Below, in pieces: positions 1-9,438 of a DNA stretch of 64,000 bases. Location: positions 3,252,231 to 3,316,230 of the forward strand of contig NZ_CM001775.1 of the NCBI RefSeq assembly GCF_000332235.1. Reading direction: 5' to 3'. Position numbers and translations under genes: made by a program. The number at the start of each line of letters is the position of its first letter. The stretch's first letter is position 1. Origin of the DNA: Geminocystis herdmanii PCC 6308. Its GTDB lineage: Bacteria; Cyanobacteriota; Cyanobacteriia; Cyanobacteriales; Cyanobacteriaceae. The notes beneath the pieces are model-generated. The model did not search any database. It was not told the origin of the DNA and was given only the letters and a program-made list of their open reading frames with translations.

Positions 1-56
<56 letters not shown>

Positions 57-262
57 AGATTTCTTTTTCACCTTTCGATTACTCAGTCTTCTATAATGAG
101 CTTTTTGATTGCTCTTTGTTTTTAGTAATTTAATACTTTTTTGTTAATTTAAAGTTCTTTAACAAGGGTGTATGTTATATTTGAAAATGGCTTTCAAACT
201 ATTGAATTTTCGAGGTTCGTGGTGTGTTAGACTGGGGCGTTTGCCTCAATCGCACATTTACT
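57..262 (-). other. 16S rRNA leader (transcribed spacer)
   Basis: About 200 nt between the inferred rRNA promoter and the mature 16S end. It holds a boxA-like antitermination sequence on the minus strand (CGAACCTCGAAAA, about 207-219) and a 7-bp hairpin (TTTGAAA...TTTCAAA, 180-198). These fit a cyanobacterial rrn leader that is later processed away. No ORF is convincing. Confidence 0.6.
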
Positions 263-291
263 AATATAACTAATTAAAAAAAAAACGGCAA
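263..291 (-). promoter_or_regulatory. Probable rRNA operon promoter
   Basis: On the minus strand TTGCCG (286-291) and TATATT (263-268) are separated by exactly 17 bp of T-rich spacer. This gives a sigma70-type promoter with a start near 256, about 200 nt upstream of mature 16S. The placement suits an rrn P1 promoter; no start site was measured. Confidence 0.6.
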
Positions 292-383
292 CTTTTTTGC
301 CAATCTTTTTTTGATTTTCTTTTTAATGATGGCTAGAAGTGTTGATTTATATGGGTTTTTCTTTTTAATTTTTTTTTTGATTT

Positions 384-456
384 GGTGGGTAGTGCATCGC
401 CCTACTCCGTCAAGTTTGAAGTTTTTGTTGGGTTTCGTTTCCTCAACCCAACCTAC
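384..456. repeat. Two dispersed palindromic repeats upstream of uvrB
   Basis: Two short repeats lie side by side. The first (about 384-403) reads GGTGGGTAGTGCATCGCCC and recurs in altered form at 41636-41656. The second (427-456) has arms GTTGGGTT and AACCCAAC around a TTTCGTTTCCTC loop, a form I recognise as common in cyanobacterial intergenic DNA. They make up most of the gap between the rRNA promoter and uvrB, and no gene lies here. Confidence 0.6.
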
Positions 457-529
457 AAATTAGTAAAATAAGAAAATCAGGCCTTGATGAGAAACAAGGA
501 TAAAATCTTTTCGGGAGACGTGTCAATAT

Positions 530-2530
530 ATGTTTAGTTTAGAAGCACCTTTTAAGCCTATGGGAGATCAACCAAAGGCGATCGAGCGGCTGATACAATC
601 ATTACAGGCTGGATATTCTTTTCAAACTTTGCTGGGTGCTACGGGTACGGGAAAGACTTATACTATTGCTTGTACGATCGAGCAGTGGCAAAAACCGACT
701 TTGGTATTGGCACATAATAAAACTTTGGCGGCTCAGTTATGTAATGAGTTGAGGCAATTTTTCCCTCACAATGCGGTGGAATATTTTGTCAGTTATTATG
801 ATTATTATCAACCAGAAGCCTATATTCCTGTCACGGATACTTATATTGAGAAAACTTCTTCTATTAATGATGAGATTGATATGTTTCGTCATTCGGCAAC
901 TCGATCGCTCTTTGAAAGAAAAGATGTTATCGTGGTGGCTTCTATTAGTTGTATCTATGGTTTGGGGATGCCTGTGGAATATTTGAAAGCCTCTATTCCT
1001 CTGAGGGTTGGAGTGGAATATGATCCTCGTCAATTGATTCGAGATTTAGTCAATGTACAATATAGTCGCAATGATATTGATCTGCGTCGTGCTACTTTTC
1101 GCATTAAGGGGGATGTTTTAGAAGTTGTCCCTGCCTACGAGGATCGAGTTATACGGGTAGAATTTTTTGGAGATGAAATTGAAGCAATTTCTCTTTTAGA
1201 CCCTGTTACTAGCCAATTATTAGAGGAATTAAAGCAAATTAATGTCTATCCTGCCAAGCACTTTGTAACACCAAAAGACCAATTAGAGTGTGCGATCGAA
1301 CATATTAAGGAAGAATTAGAGGAAAGATTAATAGTTTTAGAAAAAGAGGGAAAATTAGTTGAGGCACAAAGATTAAAACAAAAAACTAACTACGATTTGG
1401 AGATGTTAAAAGAGGTGGGATATTGTAATGGGGTGGAAAATTATTCTCGTCATTTAACAGGCAGAAAAGCAGGACAACCTCCTGATTGTTTAGTGGATTA
1501 TTTCCCTGAAGATTGGCTTTTAATTGTGGATGAATCTCATGTTACTGTACCTCAAATTAAGGGAATGTATAATGGTGATCAAGCTAGGAAAAAAGTGTTA
1601 ATTGATCATGGTTTTCGTTTACCTAGTGCTTCTGATAATCGTCCTTTAAAAGCGGATGAGTTTTGGCAAAAGGTGAAAAAATGTATCTTCGTTTCTGCTA
1701 CTCCTAGTGAGTGGGAAATTGAACGATCGAACCATGAAATTGTGGAACAAATTATTCGCCCTACTGGTATTTTAGATCCTCAAGTTTTTGTTAGACCTAG
1801 TGAGGGACAAATTGATGATTTATTTGCGGAAATTAAAGAAAGAATTAAGAAAAAAGAAAGGGTTTTAATTACTACTTTAACTAAGAAGATGTCAGAAGAT
1901 TTGACGGAATATTTACAAGAACGAGGGATAAATGTACAATATTTACATTCGGAAATTCAATCGATCGAACGTATTGAGATTTTACAAGGTTTAAGAGCTG
2001 GAGAGTTTGATGTTTTAATTGGAGTGAATTTATTAAGGGAAGGTTTAGATTTACCTGAAGTTTCTTTGGTGATTATTTTAGATGCTGATAAAGAAGGTTT
2101 TTTACGATCAGAAAAGTCTTTAATTCAAACGATTGGTAGGGCTGCACGTCATGTTAATGGCCAAGCTATTTTATACGCTGATAATTTTACTAAAAGCATA
2201 GAAAAAGCGATTAATGAAACTAATCGTCGTCGAGAAATTCAGTTTAAATATAATCAAGATAATAATATTATTCCTCGATCGATCGTCAAAAAATCAAGTA
2301 ATTCTATTTTAGAATTTTTAGATATATCCAGAAAATTAAATAATCAAGAATTAGAAGAAGTTTGTACTCATATTGAAGAAATAGGTTTAGATCAAATACC
2401 TATTTTAATTAAACAATTAGAGGAAAAGATGCTACAAGCATCAAAAGATTTAGAGTTTGAAAAAGCAGTAGAATATCGAGATAAAATTAAAAGTTTACGA
2501 TCGCAAATGTCCACTATTAATAAGAGTTAA
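530..2530 (+). CDS. uvrB: UvrB, excinuclease ABC subunit B
   Basis: Damage-verification helicase of nucleotide excision repair; it receives damaged DNA from UvrA and recruits UvrC. The 666-residue length is normal for UvrB. Walker A GATGTGKT is at residues 36-43, the DNA-binding beta-hairpin motif [10 protein letters not shown] at 89-98, a DESH Walker B box lies near residue 338, and a C-terminal UVR domain that binds UvrC occupies about 628-660. The start follows a GGGAG ribosome site at 511-515. It stands alone, between the divergent rRNA operon and convergent exbD. Nothing is missing. Confidence 0.98.
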   Translation: MFSLEAPFKPMGDQPKAIERLIQSLQAGYSFQTLLGATGTGKTYTIACTIEQWQKPTLVLAHNKTLAAQLCNELRQFFPHNAVEYFVSYYDYYQPEAYIPVTDTYIEKTSSINDEIDMFRHSATRSLFERKDVIVVASISCIYGLGMPVEYLKASIPLRVGVEYDPRQLIRDLVNVQYSRNDIDLRRATFRIKGDVLEVVPAYEDRVIRVEFFGDEIEAISLLDPVTSQLLEELKQINVYPAKHFVTPKDQLECAIEHIKEELEERLIVLEKEGKLVEAQRLKQKTNYDLEMLKEVGYCNGVENYSRHLTGRKAGQPPDCLVDYFPEDWLLIVDESHVTVPQIKGMYNGDQARKKVLIDHGFRLPSASDNRPLKADEFWQKVKKCIFVSATPSEWEIERSNHEIVEQIIRPTGILDPQVFVRPSEGQIDDLFAEIKERIKKKERVLITTLTKKMSEDLTEYLQERGINVQYLHSEIQSIERIEILQGLRAGEFDVLIGVNLLREGLDLPEVSLVIILDADKEGFLRSEKSLIQTIGRAARHVNGQAILYADNFTKSIEKAINETNRRREIQFKYNQDNNIIPRSIVKKSSNSILEFLDISRKLNNQELEEVCTHIEEIGLDQIPILIKQLEEKMLQASKDLEFEKAVEYRDKIKSLRSQMSTINKS

Positions 2531-2538
2531 AATTTTGA

Positions 2539-2560
2539 TGGTGGGCATTGCCCACCCTAC
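2539..2560. repeat. GGTGGGCA palindrome between convergent uvrB and exbD
   Basis: A near-perfect palindrome (GGTGGGCATTGCCCACC, 2540-2556) followed by CTAC. The same palindrome recurs directly after chlH (38898-38914). Its position between two convergent genes suggests use as a two-way terminator, although the T-tract here is poor. Confidence 0.6.
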
Positions 2561-2573
2561 ATTTAAGAATAGA

Positions 2574-3191
2574 TTAAGGAAGGGGAGGAGGTGTGGGTGA
2601 TACTGGTGCTGGAGGTTGGGTTGGTTGTGGAGTGGTAGAACTATCGGGATAACTAGGATAATAGGGGTTAAAACCAGAATAAGGATCAACGGTTTGAGTT
2701 GGCGCTTGAGATTTACCGGGTAAAGTGGCTAAGGCAACTCTTTCTCCCCCTACTTCTTTGAGCATATCTAAGACTTCAATGACTTGACTATAACGGACTT
2801 CTTGGGAAGCGTGAAGTACCATTAATCCGCTAGGGTTCAAACTATGATAGTTTTTGATGGCACTATATAATTGCACTTGGCTAACGGGTTGTTTTTCTAA
2901 GTATAGTTGTCCTCGATTGTCTAAACTAACGACTAACATTTCTCGCATTTGAGATGTGCCTGTACTGGCTTGGGGTAGGTTTAAACTCAAGGCTTGTTGA
3001 CGGGAAAATCCTACGGCGGCAAGAATGAAAAAAGTCAAAATACAAAAAATTACGTCAATCATTGGCACAATTTCGATACTGACTTCTTGGGCGTTAATAT
3101 CTTGCCAGAGTTTAAAGGGTTTTACGCCAAATTTATGGTGATTGGCTGATTTTTTTTCCGATAGTTGAGATTTTTCAGATAATTGAGTCAT
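2574..3191 (-). CDS. exbD: ExbD/TolR-family biopolymer transport protein
   Basis: Stator subunit that, with ExbB, converts proton flow into force for outer-membrane transport through TonB. It has one transmembrane segment (about 42-62) with the conserved aspartate D46 in the motif PMIDVIF, then a periplasmic domain. The 205-residue protein ends in a proline/serine-rich tail (about 165-205) that most ExbD proteins lack. The gene lies downstream of exbB on the same strand, but the two are 552 bp apart instead of adjacent, because a hairpin-rich element sits between them. ExbD versus TolR cannot be settled from the sequence alone. Confidence 0.88.
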   Translation of the reverse strand: MTQLSEKSQLSEKKSANHHKFGVKPFKLWQDINAQEVSIEIVPMIDVIFCILTFFILAAVGFSRQQALSLNLPQASTGTSQMREMLVVSLDNRGQLYLEKQPVSQVQLYSAIKNYHSLNPSGLMVLHASQEVRYSQVIEVLDMLKEVGGERVALATLPGKSQAPTQTVDPYSGFNPYYPSYPDSSTTPQPTQPPAPVSPTPPPLP

Positions 3192-3299
3192 AAAGGTTTT
3201 CGCTACAAATAATATTTTTAATGATAAAGATTTTTTGATAAATTGTGGTAATCAAAGAGAGTCCAATATTAATACAGGGTTGTTCGATCGAACTTTTAA

Positions 3300-3745
3300 C
3301 TTTAGATGGGAGAAAGAAGTCCCACGCTGTAAACACTATAGCAAAACATTACGTTTCAGCGTGGGATGCCGATCCACCAACATAAAAAAGTCTGATAATA
3401 CATTCCCAAAATCAAAATCTTGTGCTAGAATAAACTTGGTCATTGACCCACCCAGCTGACTAAGAGGCTACCGAAGTGGTGTAAAAGTACTCGGCAGAGA
3501 CTAGGGAAGCAACTATCAGTTCACTAAAAGGTCGTAAGACGCTGGTAGGAAGCGAATAGAATTTTTGTTCTATGGGTCTGCGGAAGGCGGACTCCTGCTC
3601 GGGTTGGCGGAAGCCATAAAGGTAGTAATACCAGAGATGCTTAGTAAGACTCGACAATGCTTAGATTTGGTTCGGAGTATTGTAAAGCATTGGCAAGTGA
3701 GACGAGAAGCCTACATTAAACCTACGGTATAGTGTTAGGTACTTC
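3300..3745 (+). ncRNA. Hairpin-rich element, possible structured RNA of IS200/IS605 type
   Basis: Non-coding insert between exbB and exbD. It opens with a perfect 10-bp stem (TCCCACGCTG 3320-3329 with CAGCGTGGGA 3357-3366). About 300 bp follow with many short helices that look better as plus-strand RNA: CCGAAGT/ACTCGG (3471-3494), ATAGAA/TTCTAT (3556-3573), GTCTGC/GCGGAC (3576-3592), TGGC-GGAA-GCCA (3605-3616), GGTA-GTAA-TACC (3621-3632) and CAATGCTT/AAGCATTG (3655-3692). Two loops are GNRA tetraloops on this strand. The far end (3711-3740, CCTA...TAGG) touches the exbB stop codon. Terminal hairpins plus a structured RNA recall IS200/IS605 ends and their guide RNAs (HEARO/omega RNA), here without a nuclease gene. 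That assignment is inference. Confidence 0.4.
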
Positions 3746-4406
3746 ACTTATCCCTTGATAAACCAATTCTCATTTCTTCTTCTCGTTGAATCCATCGCTG
3801 ACGATAAATAACTTCTAAATCACTTCCAGCTTTCCTAAAAACTCGTACTTGGTTAAACCAAAAAGCCTGAAATAATCGATAAAAAACTACGCTAGTAATA
3901 GCTACGATTAATCCCACGGCTGTAGAAATTAAAGATTCCCCAATACCTTGAGTAACTCCTGAAGTTGCACCAGTGCCTAAGTCACTGAGAGAAATCGAGC
4001 CTAAAGAACGAATTAACCCTAAAACTGTACCTAATAATCCTAACAAGGGAGATAAGGCAATAACTCCTTCTAAAATTTTGTCACCTTTACGCATTAGGGC
4101 TAATTCATCATCTGCTCCTGTTTCTAAGGCTAAGTGGAATATTTCAGGTTCGGGATTATCTAATTGTAAAGGGGTATTTAAAAACTTTCCTAATGGATGA
4201 CTACGGTATCGAGAGGTAATCTCTAAAGTTTTTTCCCAATTAGTGGCAGCAGCGTCCATAATATTGTTTAAAATTTGTTCTTCTTTGATCAATACTTTTG
4301 ACCAAAACCAAATACGTTCGATGATAGTACCCAAGGCAAGAATGGATAAAAATAGTAAAGGCCATATCGCTACGCCACCTTTTTCAATTAATTCGGCTAA
4401 AGTCAC
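3744..4406 (-). CDS. exbB: ExbB/TolQ/MotA-type proton channel protein
   Basis: Inner-membrane proton channel partner of ExbD; energises TonB-dependent uptake. The 220-residue protein has an N-terminal membrane helix (about 12-32) and two further helices (about 112-135 and 155-180). Between them is the family's small-residue stretch ([12 protein letters not shown]). The order exbB then exbD on one strand implies a former operon. The stop codon overlaps the end of the hairpin element at 3300-3745, so that insertion lies exactly at the 3' edge of this gene. Confidence 0.9.
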   Translation of the reverse strand: MTLAELIEKGGVAIWPLLFLSILALGTIIERIWFWSKVLIKEEQILNNIMDAAATNWEKTLEITSRYRSHPLGKFLNTPLQLDNPEPEIFHLALETGADDELALMRKGDKILEGVIALSPLLGLLGTVLGLIRSLGSISLSDLGTGATSGVTQGIGESLISTAVGLIVAITSVVFYRLFQAFWFNQVRVFRKAGSDLEVIYRQRWIQREEEMRIGLSRDK

Positions 4407-4717
4407 TGATTGTTACTCCTCAATCTTAATATTAATTTTCATTAACTAATTATCTTGTATGAATTGACAAATGACAATTAATCTGATTTCAATTTTAAAG
4501 ACACAATGATTCGATCGAAATTCACCTATTCAGATTTTCAGGTGCAAATCTGTTAAAAATATCTACTTTCACATCTGAGACTCTCCACTTCAAGAAAAGT
4601 AGTTTTAATAAACTGGAGTTTGGTGAAGGTAGGCAAAGGGCAAGTAGGCAACTATAACTTTTACAACACGAGATAACAGCCTTGATGAGTATAAATAAAG
4701 AACAGATATACTTGATT
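4407..4717. other. Intergenic region, no gene seen
   Basis: About 310 bp upstream of exbB and downstream of the GGDEF gene. It contains a short G-rich repetitive stretch (about 4631-4652, AGGCAAA/GGGCAAG-like) and otherwise AT-rich unique sequence. No ORF, RNA gene or clear promoter was found. Confidence 0.5.
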
Positions 4718-6160
4718 CTATAGAATATGATATTTTACTTGATTTCTACCACTTTCTTTAGCATCATATAAGGCATTATCAGCCATTTTAATTAAAGATT
4801 CAATGGAACTTTCAGGGGAAGGAATAACAGAAGCAACACCTAAACTTAAAGTAATATACTGACTAACCTGAGATTTTTCATGGGGAATTTTTAAATTTTC
4901 TATTGCCTGTCTCAATTCTTCACTAATTTTAATTGCACCTTCTAAGGGCGTATTAGGTAAAATTATCGCAAATTCTTCACCGCCATAACGAGCTAAAAAA
5001 TCGGAGGCTCTTTTAACGATATTATTCATTATTTGTGCTACTCTAATTAAACATTTATCTCCTGCTTGATGGCCATAAATATCATTATAAGGTTTAAAAT
5101 AATCCACATCACAAAGAATAAGAGATAAGGGTTGTTTTTCTCTCCCACAACGTTGCCATTCTTGATTTAAAGTATTATCAAAAAAGTGTCGATTATAAAC
5201 CCCTGTTAAACCGTCAATAGTGGCTAATTTACTTAGTTTCAATTCTAATTTTTTTCTAACGGTAATATCTCTCACGGTGACAGAAAAACCATCACCTAAT
5301 TTGACGGCAATAAAATGAAACCATTTTTGAGTATTTTTATGATTATATCTAATATCTTCTTCTAAAGATTTCCCTGTTTCTACTACTTTGATAAAAGCTG
5401 GAAATAACTCTGGTTTAATTTTACTAATAAATTTTTTAAAAACTAATTTTCCTGTTAAATCTTCTGGTTGACTATTAAAAATTTGGGCGGTAACAGGGTT
5501 TACTACGATACAACGAAAATCTTTGATTTCTCCCGTTTGTGTGTCTCTTACAGCTTCTAAGGCGGCAATGCCATCAAGGGAGGCATTTAAAATACTAGAG
5601 ATTAAAGCCCTCGATTGATATAAAATTGCTTCAGCTTCTTTTCTTTGACGAATTTCTTTTCTAAGATTTTCTTGCTCTTTTTTAATTAATTGTTGCTCTT
5701 TTTCTAATAATTTTCTTTGGGTTTGAATAGTTAATTGACTACTAATACGAGCGATAACTTCTTCTTCTTGAAAAGGTTTAGTTATATAATCAATTCCCCC
5801 TACTTCAAAGGCTTTTATTTTATCAAATACATCACTTAAAGCACTAATAAAAATAACGGGAATATCTTTTGTTTTTTCCTCTGACTTGAGTTTTTGGCAA
5901 ACAGTATAACCATCCATATCTGGCATTAAAATATCTAGTAAAATTAAGTCTGGTGGATTAGATTGAGCTGCTAAAATTGCGGTTTCTCCATCAGGGGCTT
6001 TTTTTACTTTATAGTTTTTTATCTCTAACATCTTTGAAAGTACTCTTAAATTAGCAGGTTGATCATCAACGATTAAAATACTTTCAATAAGGTTATTTTC
6101 TGGGGAAAAATCATATTCATTCATTGATTCATTTAAAAATTTAATATCACAATTAACCAT
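4718..6160 (-). CDS. Response regulator with PAS and GGDEF domains (diguanylate cyclase)
   Basis: Predicted to make cyclic di-GMP in response to phosphorylation. A receiver domain covers about 27-145, with phosphoacceptor D76 in LILLDILMP and the conserved K of ITKPF. A coiled coil (about 146-180) leads to a PAS-like domain (about 182-305), then GGDEF (about 310-478). The catalytic motif is GGEEF at 393-397, so the cyclase should be active, and RASD (384-387), five residues upstream, is the product-inhibition I-site. The phosphodonor kinase is not encoded beside it; the hybrid kinase at 6458 is next upstream on the same strand, 297 bp away. Confidence 0.92.
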   Translation of the reverse strand: MVNCDIKFLNESMNEYDFSPENNLIESILIVDDQPANLRVLSKMLEIKNYKVKKAPDGETAILAAQSNPPDLILLDILMPDMDGYTVCQKLKSEEKTKDIPVIFISALSDVFDKIKAFEVGGIDYITKPFQEEEVIARISSQLTIQTQRKLLEKEQQLIKKEQENLRKEIRQRKEAEAILYQSRALISSILNASLDGIAALEAVRDTQTGEIKDFRCIVVNPVTAQIFNSQPEDLTGKLVFKKFISKIKPELFPAFIKVVETGKSLEEDIRYNHKNTQKWFHFIAVKLGDGFSVTVRDITVRKKLELKLSKLATIDGLTGVYNRHFFDNTLNQEWQRCGREKQPLSLILCDVDYFKPYNDIYGHQAGDKCLIRVAQIMNNIVKRASDFLARYGGEEFAIILPNTPLEGAIKISEELRQAIENLKIPHEKSQVSQYITLSLGVASVIPSPESSIESLIKMADNALYDAKESGRNQVKYHIL

Positions 6161-6342
6161 TAAAATTATTCCTTTGATTTCCTGATAAAATTTTACTTCT
6201 TATACTCTTAAATTTGGTATTAAAATTTGTTAATAAAATATAACTGTTTTAAATCTTTTGTAAAAATAAAATAGGGAATGGATACTTTTCAATAATGTTA
6301 GAATTGCTGTTTGAAAAAATAGGGATTTCTCCTTAATCATGA

Positions 6343-6370
6343 AAGATTGCTTCGTTTCCTCGCAATGACA
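6343..6370 (+). repeat. Dispersed repeat AGATTGCTTCGT..CCTCGCAATGAC, copy 1
   Basis: A ~26-bp sequence found three times in the window: here, at 26228-26253 (same strand) and at 58587-58613 (opposite strand). All copies are intergenic. AGATTGC and GCAATGA partly pair, so a weak hairpin is possible. Confidence 0.7.
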
Positions 6371-6419
6371 ATATTATAAAAAAAGCAATAGAAGGGTTAG
6401 AGACACAATACAGAGTTTT

Positions 6420-6454
6420 TCAATTCTTCATTCTTAATTTTCAATTCTCCATTG
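6420..6454. repeat. Heptamer array, five units
   Basis: Five 7-bp units in register (TCAATTC, TTCATTC, TTAATTT, TCAATTC, TCCATTG), ending 3 bp from the stop codon of the Amt-kinase gene. Confidence 0.75.
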
Positions 6455-6457
6455 TTT

Positions 6458-9241
6458 TTATTCCTTTTCAATGAGTTTTCTGATTTTTTTAAGTTGAAAG
6501 TTATCGACTAAGTTGGTGAGTTTTTCTATCAATGCCTGATTTTTTTTTGGAATTTGTGCTATTAATTCTAATATTAAATCATCATCGAGATCAACGGATG
6601 CTTGATATAGTTTTTCTATCCACAATGAGGGCATTATTTGTAAATCTTCAAGGGTTAAAGGTTGACTGGTGGATACACTAGCCATATGAGTTTCTTCTTC
6701 ATAAATATATTCTACTCCCAAGTGTTTTGCCATTGCCTCAAAGATAACTGATTCTTTAAAGGGTTTTCTGATAAAATCGTCACATCCTGCGGATAAAATG
6801 ACGGCTTTTTCTTCTTCTAAGACACTAGCAGTTAGGGCAATTATGGCGGTGGCGTTACCTTTGATTGTGCCTTTGATATGTTGGGTTGCTTCGTAACCAT
6901 CCATGACGGGCATTCGCATATCCATCCAAATTAGGTGAGGTTTCCAATCATCCCATATTTCGATCGCTTCTTGTCCGTTTCCTGCTTCTTTCAATTCAAA
7001 TCCTAAGGGTTGTAATAGTTTGATTAATAGTAAACGATTCATGGGTCGATCGTCCACTACTAAGATTCGATACCTTTGTTGTCCTGATTTTAAGGCTACC
7101 ACATGACGGGAGTACGATCGTTGTTCTAATTCCACTTCATCGGCATTGACTATTTTAGTGACAATGTCAAAACTAAAGATACTTCCTTCCCCTAGTTTAC
7201 TCTTGATGGTGATGTCTCCTCCCATGAGTTGCACAAATTTACGGCTAATGGGTAAACCTAAACCTGTACCTTCTTGACTATTTCTGCCGACTTCTGTTTG
7301 AGAGAAGGCTTCAAAAACTTTGCCTAAATCTTTTTGGGCTATTCCTGCACCAGTATCTTCTACGGCAAAGGTGATACTAATTTGATCATCTTTGAAAATT
7401 TGATGAGGAGTTAAATAGATAAACAGGTTAACTCCTCCTTCTTGGGTAAATTTGATGGCGTTATTTAACAAATTTATCAATACTTGACGCAATTTAGTCT
7501 CATCAGTGTAAATATAGCGAGGCACATTATTTTCTCGCTCAAAGTTTAATTGTAATTCCTTTTCTTCGGCTTTTAATTGCAATAAGTCTTCAATTTCCTC
7601 TAATAATGTATAGAGATCGAAGTTTTTCTCATTCAATGTCATTTTTCCTGCTTCTATCTTCGATAAATCTAATACATTATTAATTAAATTTAAAAGATAG
7701 TTCCCACTGCGATGGATTATGTTAATATTTTCTTTATGGTCTTCTGGTAGGGTGTTCGATCGCATCATAATTTGAGAGAAACCTAAAATAGCATTCATGG
7801 GAGTGCGCAATTCGTGACTCATATTCGCCAAAAAGATACTTTTCGTTTGATTGGCGATTTCAGCTTTTTCTTTGGCTAAGGCTAATTCTATATTTCCTGC
7901 TTGAAGTTGGGCGGTGGATTTTTCTAAAGATTCCATGACTTGATTGTAACGGGTGGCAATATGTCCTACTTCCGTAAAAGGTTCAACTGGTACACGCAAA
8001 CTAAGATTTTGCGTTTTAATTTGAGTATCCATTGTTGTTAGTAAGTCATAAACCTCAGTTTTTGCTCTATGCTCGGATACATTTAAACCTATATCTTCTT
8101 CTTCTAAAGAGACTCGTAAGGGGAAAAAATGATTACTGATATTAAGTAATAGATAAGCCACCCCAAAACCCCAAACAAAACAGACGATAATCCCTAATAA
8201 TTGTACTAATAATTGTTGAAAAGAGTTTAAACCTGTGCCAAGTAACTCTGGTTTACCAAATAAAGCTACGGCTAAAATGCCCCAAGTGCCTCCTATACCA
8301 TGCACGGCAACAGCATCTACTGCGTCATCAATTTTATAACGCTCAAATTGTGACTTGGTAAATAACATTAAATAACCACCAATCGCCCCAATAATTACCG
8401 CTTGGGGAGTAGAAACCACATGACAAGAAGCTGTAATGGAAACTAACCCTGCGATCGTACCATTCATCAAAAATTCTACTTCGGGTATTTTATACTTTTG
8501 CCAACCAAAAAAGCAACCACTAATCATTCCTGCCACTCCTGCCATGAGGGTATTGACTAAAATTTTGGGGACATGATTATCAAAAACAAAAATACTACCA
8601 CCGTTAAAACCAAACCACGCAATCCACAGTAACATGACACCTAAGACGGATAAAGGCAAATTTGAGCCATTTATTTTATCCACCGAAAAACGATCGTGCC
8701 GAGGACCTATAATAAGTAAAAGGGCAAATGCTACCCAAGCACCGATGGAATGAACTACTGTACACCCTGCAAAGTCCACAAAACCTAGATTTCCTAACCA
8801 TCCTGTAAATTGAGTATGAGTGTTATCAATACCATTCCAAACCCAATGACCGAAAACAGGGTATATAATGCCAGAAATAATTATAGAAGCGATAATATAA
8901 GCACCAAATTTTAATCTTTCTGCCACTGCTCCTGATACAATGGTGGTGGCGGTACTGCAAAACATTGCCTGAAACAAGAAAAAAGCGCCTAACTCTGAGT
9001 TATCTCCCACGTCAATAAAAAAGCCTTGAGTGCCAATAAATCCTCCCCAACTCAAGCCAAACATCAAGGCATAACCAAACATCCAAAATAAGGCAACGGA
9101 AATACCAAAATCTGCTAAATTCTTTACTGCTACATTTATATTGTTTTTCGATCGAGTTAACCCCGACTCCAGACACATAAACCCCGGTTGCATTAAAAAT
9201 ACTAACCCCGCACAAATTAAAATCCATTGTAAGTCAGTCAT
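6458..9241 (-). CDS. Ammonium transporter fused to a hybrid histidine kinase
   Basis: One 927-residue protein joins an Amt/Rh channel to a two-component sensor. The Amt part (about 1-385) has about 11 membrane helices and both pore histidines, H164 (VVHSIG) and H314 (AVHGIG). A linker with HAMP-like sequence follows, then HisKA with H476 in MSHELRTPMN, an HATPase, a receiver domain (LVVDDRPMNR, WMDMRMPVMDG) and a C-terminal helical tail typical of cyanobacterial hybrid kinases. Likely an ammonium sensor. The start chosen is the ATG at 9241; a longer frame to 9292 would only translate a heptamer repeat. Amt-kinase fusions are known elsewhere (Kuenenia Amt5), but the partner regulator here is unknown. 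Confidence 0.93.
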   Translation of the reverse strand: MTDLQWILICAGLVFLMQPGFMCLESGLTRSKNNINVAVKNLADFGISVALFWMFGYALMFGLSWGGFIGTQGFFIDVGDNSELGAFFLFQAMFCSTATTIVSGAVAERLKFGAYIIASIIISGIIYPVFGHWVWNGIDNTHTQFTGWLGNLGFVDFAGCTVVHSIGAWVAFALLLIIGPRHDRFSVDKINGSNLPLSVLGVMLLWIAWFGFNGGSIFVFDNHVPKILVNTLMAGVAGMISGCFFGWQKYKIPEVEFLMNGTIAGLVSITASCHVVSTPQAVIIGAIGGYLMLFTKSQFERYKIDDAVDAVAVHGIGGTWGILAVALFGKPELLGTGLNSFQQLLVQLLGIIVCFVWGFGVAYLLLNISNHFFPLRVSLEEEDIGLNVSEHRAKTEVYDLLTTMDTQIKTQNLSLRVPVEPFTEVGHIATRYNQVMESLEKSTAQLQAGNIELALAKEKAEIANQTKSIFLANMSHELRTPMNAILGFSQIMMRSNTLPEDHKENINIIHRSGNYLLNLINNVLDLSKIEAGKMTLNEKNFDLYTLLEEIEDLLQLKAEEKELQLNFERENNVPRYIYTDETKLRQVLINLLNNAIKFTQEGGVNLFIYLTPHQIFKDDQISITFAVEDTGAGIAQKDLGKVFEAFSQTEVGRNSQEGTGLGLPISRKFVQLMGGDITIKSKLGEGSIFSFDIVTKIVNADEVELEQRSYSRHVVALKSGQQRYRILVVDDRPMNRLLLIKLLQPLGFELKEAGNGQEAIEIWDDWKPHLIWMDMRMPVMDGYEATQHIKGTIKGNATAIIALTASVLEEEKAVILSAGCDDFIRKPFKESVIFEAMAKHLGVEYIYEEETHMASVSTSQPLTLEDLQIMPSLWIEKLYQASVDLDDDLILELIAQIPKKNQALIEKLTNLVDNFQLKKIRKLIEKE

Positions 9242-9248
9242 AATAAAT

Positions 9249-9290
9249 AATGGAGAATTGAGAATGCAAAATGGAGAATGAATAATTAAC
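9249..9290. repeat. Heptamer array, six units, upstream of the Amt-kinase gene
   Basis: Six in-register 7-bp units (AATGGAG, AATTGAG, AATGCAA, AATGGAG, AATGAAT, AATTAAC) begin 8 bp upstream of the Amt-kinase start codon. They create the false N-terminal extension of that frame. Confidence 0.75.
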
Positions 9291-9317
9291 AATATTGCCT
9301 TTCTTCAAAAATTTCTA

Positions 9318-9364
9318 GTTCAATTTATTGAACGTGATATTATTAGCGGTGTAATTTATTACAC
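9318..9364. promoter_or_regulatory. Pair of 16-bp palindromes in a divergent promoter region
   Basis: GTTCAATTTATTGAAC (9318-9333) and GTGTAATTTATTACAC (9349-9364) share the core AATTTATT, and their starts are 31 bp apart, about three helical turns. They lie between the divergent Amt-kinase and ccdA-like genes, so they may be operator sites for a dimeric regulator. The spacing GTA-N6-TAC does not match NtcA. Confidence 0.4.
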
Positions 9365-9383
9365 GGTGAGCTATTGATTAACG

Positions 9384-9425
9384 CCCTAATCCCTAATATT
9401 CTAAAACCTAAAACCTAAAACCTAA
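9384..9425. repeat. Heptamer array, six units, upstream of the ccdA-like gene
   Basis: CCCTAAT twice, ATTCTAA, then AACCTAA three times, all in 7-bp register, ending 13 bp before the ccdA-like start. Confidence 0.75.
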
Positions 9426-9438
9426 CACCTCATTGATA

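Noticed and set aside
57-529. tRNA or another RNA gene upstream of 16S
   Set aside because: No cloverleaf or TPsiC (GGTTCRA) signature; the stretch is explained by leader, promoter and two repeats. No tRNA was recognised anywhere in the window.
3460-3657. Minus-strand open frame of 65 codons inside the hairpin element
   Set aside because: No family resemblance and no ribosome site; the stretch is explained better by paired RNA helices on the plus strand.
9242-9292. N-terminal extension of the Amt-kinase protein
   Set aside because: The extra 17 residues translate a heptamer array; the family starts at MTDLQW (9241).
9349-9364. GTGTAATTTATTACAC as an NtcA site
   Set aside because: Spacing is GTA-N6-TAC, not the N8 NtcA requires; kept only as a possible operator for another regulator.
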